From: Caryophanales bacterium
Lineage (GTDB): Bacteria; Bacillota_I; Bacilli_A; RF39; UBA660
Assembly: GCA_016291995.1 (NCBI GenBank)
Contig: JAEEZV010000012.1
Span: forward strand, 1-5,031
DNA: 5,031 nt
Direction of reading: 5' to 3'
Below, in pieces: positions 1 to 5,031 of the stretch. The first letter of the stretch is position 1. The number at the start of each line of letters is the position of its first letter. A program made the position numbers and the translations under genes. The notes below the pieces were generated by a model. It saw only the letters and a program-made list of their open reading frames with translations, had not been told where the DNA came from and searched no databases.

Positions 1-1007
1 CATTTAAAACAGTTTATAATGGCTTACTTACTGGTTTTGTAGAAGCTATAAAGTCTGCATATACAAGTATGTCTTCATCTATTCCTGAAGGTGGAGAAAT
101 ACCAGAGACCATGATAAATATGATCAAAGAAGGGGCTATTAGTGCTTATCTAAGCAACACCAATATCCTAGCTGTATCAGATGAAATGTCTAAAGGTATG
201 ACAGAAGCTAAAATGAAAAGTGATATTATTTCTAAAGTAACGGAAATAGTATCCGATATTACTAGTAGTTTTTCTTCTTCATTTAGTGTCGATGAAGATA
301 AAATAGCTTCCGCTTTCAAGCTTAACTTTAGTGAAGATGAACTAGCTAGAGTAGTAAATGCTATGATGAGTAACAAAGAAACAACTGAAAAGAATAATCT
401 AATTAGTTTAGGCTATCAAGATAAAGAAGAACCAACCTTTATCTCATTCTATTTTAATAGTTTCGATGGAAAAGAACATTTCTTATCATTTATTGATAAA
501 TATAATAAAAGAATGGAAAAACTTGGTAATGAAGACAAAGTAATTAATTATTCTGATACGACAGGTATTCTAATGAATTCTGTTAAGACAATTGTCAATG
601 CTGTTAGTTACGTTTTAATAGCTTTTGTCTCAATTTCTTTAGTCGTATCTTCCATAATGATTGGTATAATTACTTATATTTCAGTATATGAAAGAACAAA
701 AGAAATAGGTATCTTAAGAAGTATTGGAGCAAGTAAACGTAATATTTCATCAATATTTAATGCTGAAACCTTTATTATCGGTCTATTATCAGGTATGTTT
801 GGTATTGGTATATCTTATATCCTAATTCCAATCATCAATGCTGTATTACATCATTATACCGGTAATATTCCACTAAGAGCTATGTTGGCTATTAATAATG
901 CTCTTGTATTAGTAGTCCTAAGTATCATTCTTACTTTAATAGGTGGTTTAATACCAGCCAGAGCCGCTTCAAAACGTGACCCAGTTGAAGCTCTTCGTAG
1001 CGAATAA
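1..1007 (+). CDS. ABC transporter permease, FtsX/MacB-type, C-terminal part (5' end outside window)
   Basis: The reading frame is open from base 3, giving about 334 visible residues, and ends at TAA 1005-1007. The Met at base 69 is internal: no Shine-Dalgarno site precedes it and the frame continues upstream. Bases 1 to about 587 encode a Ser/Lys/Glu-rich hydrophilic segment, probably the extracytoplasmic domain. Three hydrophobic segments follow at about 588-686, 769-846 and 880-957. After the first comes the FtsX signature at 687-746 (YERTKEIGILRSIGASKRNI); the protein ends in a PARAASKRDPVEALR-type tail. Both are typical of the FtsX/MacB permease domain, which couples ATP hydrolysis to extracytoplasmic work such as export, peptide sensing or hydrolase control rather than ordinary solute import. 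The ATPase is not visible; in low-GC Gram-positives it is often fused N-terminally or encoded just upstream. Substrate unknown. The family is secure, the specific role is not. Confidence 0.9.
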   Translation, partial: FKTVYNGLLTGFVEAIKSAYTSMSSSIPEGGEIPETMINMIKEGAISAYLSNTNILAVSDEMSKGMTEAKMKSDIISKVTEIVSDITSSFSSSFSVDEDKIASAFKLNFSEDELARVVNAMMSNKETTEKNNLISLGYQDKEEPTFISFYFNSFDGKEHFLSFIDKYNKRMEKLGNEDKVINYSDTTGILMNSVKTIVNAVSYVLIAFVSISLVVSSIMIGIITYISVYERTKEIGILRSIGASKRNISSIFNAETFIIGLLSGMFGIGISYILIPIINAVLHHYTGNIPLRAMLAINNALVLVVLSIILTLIGGLIPARAASKRDPVEALRSE

Positions 1008-1008
1008 C

Positions 1009-1036
1009 TTGATTTAAAAAATAAATAATGTATAAT
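1009..1036 (+). promoter_or_regulatory. Possible weak promoter before the DUF218 gene
   Basis: TTGATT (1009-1014) and a perfect TATAAT (1031-1036) lie 16 nt apart, just after the permease stop codon. Transcription would begin near base 1043, leaving a leader of only about 11 nt that starts at the Shine-Dalgarno site. In such AT-rich DNA TATAAT is common, and a second copy sits at 1037-1042. No terminator separates the permease from this gene, so read-through is equally likely. Confidence 0.35.
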
Positions 1037-1053
1037 TATAATAGGTGGTATAG

Positions 1054-1932
1054 ATGAGAGTATCAGAATTAAATTATGATTTACTTACTGATGAAGACAA
1101 ACTAAATCTAATCATGAGTGGTATAACTGATCATATGGGAGCGTATGCCAAAGAAAAAGATATCTGTGAAGCAATTATCGTTTTAGGTTGTTCCCCAAGA
1201 CCCCTTCATAGTAGAATCCGCAAAGCTGTTGTATTATATGAAAGTGGTTATAGTAATGCCATAATTATATCTGGTGGTCCAGGATGGCAAAGACTAATGA
1301 AATCTGATAAAAGTAAAGAAGATATCTATCTAGACTATATTAAAAAATATTATTTTACTCATCCAAAATTTAAAACATATGAAGAAATGAGAAAATATTA
1401 TAATTCTGATGATTTTAAAAAGAATGTTGGCGAATTACATTTTCCATTTGAGGAATTATATAAAATGGTAAAATTAAATACTGATGAAGCAACCATTGCT
1501 GAAAAAATGCCTGTTTTAAATCCTAAATATGGTATAAATGTCTACTACGAAAGAATGTCTAAAACAACTCCTGAAAATGCAATGTATACTAGAGAATTAT
1601 TAGAAAAATTATATCTACGTGATAGTAAAGAAATAGTTCCCGAAGGAGCCAGAATAAAAAGAACCAAAAGGCTATTATTGATTACCAACTCATTTCACTG
1701 CAGAAGGACCTTTCTAACATTTAAAAAATATTTTCCTGATTATGAAATAATTGTTAATCCTGCTACAAAAGTAGATGGATATGAAATGAAACATGTCTTT
1801 GATGAAGCAAGAAAGATAATCGAATATACCAGAAATGGTTCTATCGCAGATTTAGAATTATCTGAATTCTTATCTCCAGAAATAGCAAGCGAGATCGAAG
1901 AGCATCAAGGCGTTAAGAAAAAAACAAGATAA
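1054..1932 (+). CDS. YdcF/DUF218-family protein with an extended central region
   Basis: This 292-residue protein carries the conserved DUF218 blocks in order. Residues 40-46 (AIIVLGC) form the first strand and nucleotide-fold-like loop. R54-x-x-K-A and LYESGY (61-66) match the usual R-x-x-x-A-x-x-LY-x-x-G helix. IIISGG spans 70-75, an E at 166 with TPENA at 172-176 matches the E...T-x-EN motif, and ITNSFHCRR at 210-218 matches the [TS]S-x-H-x-x-R motif. I see no signal peptide or membrane segment, so it is probably cytosolic, unlike membrane-anchored members such as SanA. Residues 76-165 are much longer than the usual linker and rich in Lys, Tyr and Glu. The start follows AGGTGG (1043-1048) by 5 nt. 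The gap to the permease is 46 nt. Biochemical function is not established for most of the family; YdcF has been reported to bind S-adenosylmethionine. Family call strong, role unknown. Confidence 0.88.
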   Translation: MRVSELNYDLLTDEDKLNLIMSGITDHMGAYAKEKDICEAIIVLGCSPRPLHSRIRKAVVLYESGYSNAIIISGGPGWQRLMKSDKSKEDIYLDYIKKYYFTHPKFKTYEEMRKYYNSDDFKKNVGELHFPFEELYKMVKLNTDEATIAEKMPVLNPKYGINVYYERMSKTTPENAMYTRELLEKLYLRDSKEIVPEGARIKRTKRLLLITNSFHCRRTFLTFKKYFPDYEIIVNPATKVDGYEMKHVFDEARKIIEYTRNGSIADLELSEFLSPEIASEIEEHQGVKKKTR

Positions 1933-1960
1933 AAGGCAAGTTATCGTATAACTTGCTTTT
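1931..1960 (+). terminator. Rho-independent terminator after the DUF218 gene
   Basis: A perfect 9-bp inverted repeat, GCAAGTTAT at 1936-1944 and ATAACTTGC at 1948-1956, flanks a 3-nt loop (CGT) and is followed by TTTT (1957-1960). The A-run at 1931-1934 can pair with these Ts and lengthen the stem; it includes the last two bases of the TAA stop codon. The T-tract is short on this strand. The A-run on the 5' side would serve as a T-tract on the other strand, so the hairpin could work in both directions. It separates the first transcription unit from parE. Confidence 0.87.
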
Positions 1961-1988
1961 AATATGTCATATAAAAGTGTAAAGTAGT

Positions 1989-2017
1989 TTGAAAAATAAG
2001 GAAAGATATGTTAAAAT
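1989..2017 (+). promoter_or_regulatory. Sigma-A-type promoter of parE with extended -10
   Basis: TTGAAA (1989-1994) and TAAAAT (2012-2017) are separated by the optimal 17 nt, and TG at 2009-2010 one base before the -10 gives an extended -10 element. Transcription would start near base 2024, about 15 nt before the parE ATG. It lies just after a terminator and before a gene with no other visible promoter. The leader is too short for a riboswitch or attenuator, so parE appears to be simply promoter-driven. Confidence 0.75.
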
Positions 2018-2026
2018 GATGATAGC

Positions 2027-2035
2027 GAGAGTGAT
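2027..2035 (+). promoter_or_regulatory. Atypical Shine-Dalgarno site of parE
   Basis: GAGAGTGAT ends 3 nt before the ATG at 2039. It lacks a clean GGAGG core, but its GTGAT half (2031-2035) matches the 3' part of the extended Bacillus-type Shine-Dalgarno sequence (GGAGGTGAT) in the correct register. It supports this ATG as the start, as does the alignable ParE N-terminus immediately after it. Confidence 0.5.
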
Positions 2036-2038
2036 ACA

Positions 2039-3943
2039 ATGGAAAAATATGATGAGAATAGTATAAAAATATTAGAGGGACTTGAAGCCGTACGAAAAAG
2101 GCCCGGTATGTATATTGGTAGTACCGATAAAAGAGGACTACATCATCTTGTTTGGGAAATCGTCGATAACTGTGTCGATGAAGCCCTAAATGGATATGGA
2201 GACTATATCAAAATTACTATGCATACTGATGGATCTATATCAGTAAGCGATAGAGGACGTGGCGTTCCTACTGGAATGCATTCTTCTGGAGTAAGCACAC
2301 CTGAAGTAATATATACAGTTTTACATGCTGGTGGAAAATTCTCTGATGGTGGATATAAAGTATCCGGTGGACTTCATGGTGTAGGTGCATCAGTAGTTAA
2401 TGCCTTATCTGAATGGATGGAAGTAACTATTCGTAGAGATAAAGAAGAACACTATATTAAATTCAGTAATGGTGGTCATGTTGAAGTACCATTAAAGAAA
2501 ATCGGAACTGCTCAAAGAACTGGTACAACCGTAAGATTTAAACCTGATAAAACCATTTTTGAGACGACTACTTTTAACTATTCAACAATCTGTGAAAGAA
2601 TGCAAGAATGTGCCTTTCTTATTAATGGACTTACTATTGAAATAGTAGATGAAATAGAAAATAGAAGTGAAAAATATTGCTATGAAAATGGTATATCTGC
2701 CTTTTGTGAATATTTAAACGAAGGAAAAGAACCATTACACAAAGTATTATGTTTTGAAGCTACTAAAGATAAAATAAATGTCTCTGTAGGTATGCAATAT
2801 ACTGATAGCTATAGTGAGAATATTATCTCATTCGTAAATAATGTTAAGACACCTGATGGTGGTTCTCATGAAGTAGGCTTTAAAACAGCTATTACCAAAG
2901 TCTTAAATGATTATGCCAAAGAAAATGGTTTTATTAAAAATAAAGATAAAACATTCGAAGGATCCGATGTAAGAGAAGGCTTAACCGCTATTATATCAGT
3001 TCAAATACCTGAATCACTTCTACAATTTGAAGGACAGACTAAGTCTAAACTAGGTACACCGGTAGCAAGAACTATTGTGGAAGCCATTGTAACTGAAAAA
3101 TTAAAGTTCTTTTTGGAAGAAAACAATGCTGTTGCTACCAAAATAGTTAGTAAAGCAATCAAAGGTAAAGAAGCCAGAGAAGCCGCTAGAAAGGCTAGGG
3201 AAGAAACCAGAAAAGGAAAAGATAATAAAAAGATTGAAAAGATATTATCTGGTAAACTTACTCCAGCTCAAAGCAAAGAAAGAGATAAATGCGAATTATT
3301 TATTGTCGAGGGTGATTCTGCTGGTGGTTCTGCAAAACAAGGTCGAGATAGAAAAACTCAAGCTATTCTTCCCCTTAGAGGTAAAGTAATTAATACCGAA
3401 AAAGCTAAACTAGATGAAATATTTAAAAATGAAGAAATAAATACCCTAATTCATACCATTGGTGCTGGTATTGGTAATGATTTTGATATTAAAGAATGTA
3501 ATTATGGTAAAGTAATAATAATGACCGATGCCGATGATGATGGTGCCCACATTCAGTGCTTACTATTAACATTCTTCTATAGGTATATGAAGCCATTAAT
3601 CGAAGATGGTAGATTGTTTATTGCTATGCCACCATTATATAAATTAAGTATGGGTGGTAAAGATACCTATCTATGGACTGATGAAGAATTAAGAAAATTA
3701 ACCGATGGTAAAACAAATTATAAAATACAAAGATATAAAGGTCTTGGTGAAATGAATGCCGATCAATTATGTGATACAACAATGGACCCAAGATACAGAA
3801 GTCTAGTTAAAGTAAATATAATTGATGCCGCTCTAGCTGAAAAAAGAGTAAGCATCCTTATGGGAGATGCCGTTGAACCAAGAAAAAATTGGATAAATGA
3901 AAACGTTGAATTCTCTCTAGAAGATTCATATAAAATATCATAA
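2039..3943 (+). CDS. parE: DNA topoisomerase IV subunit B (ParE), complete
   Basis: ParE is the ATPase subunit of topoisomerase IV (ParC2ParE2), which decatenates daughter chromosomes. The 634 residues are close to the usual Firmicutes length (about 650). The GHKL ATPase domain shows E40 and N44 in EIVDNCVDEA, D71 with the glycines of DRGRG (71-75), and the ATP-lid loop GGLHGVGASVV (110-120). The transducer domain has Q333 and K335 in the QTK loop. The TOPRIM domain has EGDSAGG (E424) and the metal-binding acids D497, D499 and D501. RYKGLGEMN spans 565-573. ParE rather than GyrB is indicated by SGKLTPAQ, KNEEINT, DGAHIQ, TTMDP and the EKRVSILMGDAVEPRKNWI end. Small oddities are C45 where Ser is usual in VDNS and C578 where Trp is usual in QLW. 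It has its own promoter and lies 18 nt before the next gene. parC, the usual neighbour, does not follow directly. Confidence 0.96.
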   Translation: MEKYDENSIKILEGLEAVRKRPGMYIGSTDKRGLHHLVWEIVDNCVDEALNGYGDYIKITMHTDGSISVSDRGRGVPTGMHSSGVSTPEVIYTVLHAGGKFSDGGYKVSGGLHGVGASVVNALSEWMEVTIRRDKEEHYIKFSNGGHVEVPLKKIGTAQRTGTTVRFKPDKTIFETTTFNYSTICERMQECAFLINGLTIEIVDEIENRSEKYCYENGISAFCEYLNEGKEPLHKVLCFEATKDKINVSVGMQYTDSYSENIISFVNNVKTPDGGSHEVGFKTAITKVLNDYAKENGFIKNKDKTFEGSDVREGLTAIISVQIPESLLQFEGQTKSKLGTPVARTIVEAIVTEKLKFFLEENNAVATKIVSKAIKGKEAREAARKAREETRKGKDNKKIEKILSGKLTPAQSKERDKCELFIVEGDSAGGSAKQGRDRKTQAILPLRGKVINTEKAKLDEIFKNEEINTLIHTIGAGIGNDFDIKECNYGKVIIMTDADDDGAHIQCLLLTFFYRYMKPLIEDGRLFIAMPPLYKLSMGGKDTYLWTDEELRKLTDGKTNYKIQRYKGLGEMNADQLCDTTMDPRYRSLVKVNIIDAALAEKRVSILMGDAVEPRKNWINENVEFSLEDSYKIS

Positions 3944-3950
3944 AAAGAAT

Positions 3951-3956
3951 AGAGGT
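3951..3956 (+). promoter_or_regulatory. Shine-Dalgarno site that sets the start of the HExxH gene
   Basis: AGAGGT lies 5 nt before the ATG at 3962 and inside the 18-nt gap after the parE stop. It favours this ATG over the next in-frame Met (codon 9, base 3986), which has only an A-rich run before it. No hairpin is seen in the gap, so the gene is probably translated from the parE transcript. Confidence 0.7.
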
Positions 3957-3961
3957 ATAAT

Positions 3962-5031
3962 ATGGCTATTACTATCAATAAAAAAATGATTGATTTTTAT
4001 GGCAAAGATAGACTTATTAAAGTTTTTACAGAGAATGATCAACGTGGTGTTATGACTCAGTTGGTAGCAAGATTAAATAGAAATTATCCCAATAGAGATG
4101 TCAAAGCCACTGATTTTTCATTATTAGATGGTTTTGAAGATTATATAATAGATGGATTACTATTTGATCCTACTAAAAGAAATGATCAAATTATCCCAAA
4201 GTACCGAGAACTATTATATAATTTGTTTAAGCAAAAGCCAGAAATTACTTATGACTCTAAAATGTTTAATAAAGAAGTTGCAGCTAAGTTTTTTACTGCC
4301 GAACAAATAAGAAAAATCGCTGAATATAAATTACGAGAGTCAGATAAGGCTATACATGAATTAACTAGTGCTTTCAAGAAAAAAGGCGAAACTATTTCCA
4401 AAGAAAGTATTCGTATAGCTTTATATCAAATAAAATGTAACAATGTCCAAGATGGTAAGTTATGTGATAAATTATATAATTATTTACTAAATAATATGGA
4501 AACAAACGATAATCTTTTTGCCAAAGAGTATATATTAATATATACTGGTTATTTAGCATCTAAAGATCTAAATATACCTATGCCAAATTATTATTTAATT
4601 ACGCATAAATTAGATACCAATAAAATGAGCAGTAATAATTATGGAATATGTTATGGGAATACTGGTATTATTGGAATAAATCGTGAATTAGTTAATAATA
4701 ATTTTACAATTGATAGTAAAATACCATCAATCATCAAATTTATGCAGACTTCAGCACATGAAACCAGACATGCTTCGCAATATCATAATGAAGAATTAGG
4801 TAGTATATCACTAATGACGTTTGATACAGCAAGACAAGATTTGTTTAGAAATTATTTATCAAGTAGTAATTATGATGAATATCGCACTAATTACATGCAT
4901 TCTGAAATAGAAAGTGATGCTAATTTATATGGCTGGAGATATACATTTAAGCTAATAAGTAAACGAGTAACAGATAGCCAAAAGTATACATTACCGCTTT
5001 CTATAAATGAAGTGGAAACCAAATATAAAGA
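3962..5031 (+). CDS. Uncharacterised protein, putative zinc metallopeptidase (HExxH), 3' end outside window
   Basis: The frame runs from ATG 3962 to the window edge without a stop, giving 356 residues plus a partial codon. I do not recognise the family. Residues 1 to about 200 are hydrophilic, rich in Lys, Asn and Tyr, and look mainly helical; there is no signal peptide or membrane segment, so it is probably cytosolic. A Gly-rich strand-like stretch (GICYGNTGIIGINREL, 228-243) leads to a helix with H266-E267-T268-R269-H270, the HExxH zinc site. About 45 residues later comes E315-I-E317-S-D319, resembling the E-x-E-[AS]-[ND] block that supplies the third zinc ligand in gluzincin and ImmA/IrrE-like proteases. 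This order supports a metallopeptidase by motif only. It probably shares the parE transcript. Asn content and rarer codons (TTG, CGA, TCG, CCG) look slightly unlike parE, a weak hint of a different history. The gene itself is near certain; the function is tentative. Confidence 0.85.
   Translation, partial: MAITINKKMIDFYGKDRLIKVFTENDQRGVMTQLVARLNRNYPNRDVKATDFSLLDGFEDYIIDGLLFDPTKRNDQIIPKYRELLYNLFKQKPEITYDSKMFNKEVAAKFFTAEQIRKIAEYKLRESDKAIHELTSAFKKKGETISKESIRIALYQIKCNNVQDGKLCDKLYNYLLNNMETNDNLFAKEYILIYTGYLASKDLNIPMPNYYLITHKLDTNKMSSNNYGICYGNTGIIGINRELVNNNFTIDSKIPSIIKFMQTSAHETRHASQYHNEELGSISLMTFDTARQDLFRNYLSSSNYDEYRTNYMHSEIESDANLYGWRYTFKLISKRVTDSQKYTLPLSINEVETKYK
4527..4546. repeat. Perfect 20-bp AT-rich palindrome inside the HExxH gene
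   Basis: Bases 4527-4546 read identically on both strands: AGTATATATT followed by its reverse complement AATATATACT, with no spacer. The flanking bases (G and G) do not extend the symmetry. It encodes part of a Tyr/Ile-rich segment (EYILIYT) and may be a by-product of alternating TAT/ATA codons. No second copy was noticed in the window. Confidence 0.6.

Noticed and set aside
69..71. ATG at 69 as the true start of the permease
   Set aside because: The frame is open upstream to the window edge, no Shine-Dalgarno site precedes the codon, and a membrane-anchored N-terminal part of the permease is missing if translation starts here.
146..376. Minus-strand frame of 76 codons inside the permease gene
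   Set aside because: It lies wholly opposite a recognised coding region, resembles no protein and has low-complexity Leu/Ser/Ile composition expected of an antisense shadow.
1933..2038. Riboswitch or small RNA in the 106-nt gap before parE
   Set aside because: The space is filled by the terminator and the promoter, and the predicted leader of about 15 nt leaves no room for a structured element.
2016..2066. Short upstream frame (17 codons including stop) overlapping the parE start
   Set aside because: Its ATGs at 2016 and 2019 overlap or directly follow the -10 element, before the predicted transcription start, and it has no Shine-Dalgarno site.
2039..3943. GyrB instead of ParE
   Set aside because: The two are close homologues, but SGKLTPAQ, KNEEINT, DGAHIQ, TTMDP and EKRVSILMGDAVEPRKNWI follow the ParE pattern of Gram-positive bacteria rather than GyrB.
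3956..3961. TATAAT just before the HExxH gene as a promoter
   Set aside because: It touches the ATG, so any transcript would begin inside the gene and lack the Shine-Dalgarno site; no convincing -35 box accompanies it.
3763..3978. Minus-strand frame of 71 codons across the parE end
   Set aside because: It is antisense to the conserved ParE C-terminus, has no recognisable motif, and spans the parE/HExxH gene junction as a shadow would.

Overview
The window is AT-rich, densely coded DNA with all genes on the + strand. All three visible stop codons are TAA, Shine-Dalgarno sites are purine-rich, and the intergenic gaps are short. This points to a low-GC Firmicutes/Bacillota-type bacterium, possibly an uncultured gut Bacilli, Erysipelotrichia or Mollicutes-related lineage; that placement is inference. 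Tryptophan is written TGG in the recognisable genes and no in-frame TGA occurs, so the standard bacterial code (table 11) fits and the Mycoplasma code is not needed.

Layout: (1) 1-1007, the C-terminal part of an FtsX/MacB-type ABC transporter permease, open through the left edge. (2) 1054-1932, a YdcF/DUF218-family protein with an unusually long segment between its conserved blocks, closed by a clear hairpin terminator at 1931-1960. (3) 2039-3943, a complete topoisomerase IV subunit B (parE), driven by a good sigma-A-type promoter at 1989-2017. (4) 3962 to the right edge, an unrecognised gene missing its 3' end, which carries an HExxH motif and a downstream E-x-E-S-D block and so looks like a zinc metallopeptidase.

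The terminator and the parE promoter divide the window into two transcription units. The permease and the DUF218 gene form the first, perhaps with an extra weak promoter before the DUF218 gene. parE and the metallopeptidase-like gene form the second, only 18 nt apart with no terminator. parC, the usual partner next to parE in Firmicutes, is not the next gene. No stretch over 300 bases lacks a gene; the longest gap is the 106 nt before parE. I saw no tRNA, rRNA, CRISPR array, riboswitch or insertion sequence. The most interesting item is the uncharacterised HExxH protein coupled to parE; the rest is largely ordinary housekeeping sequence.
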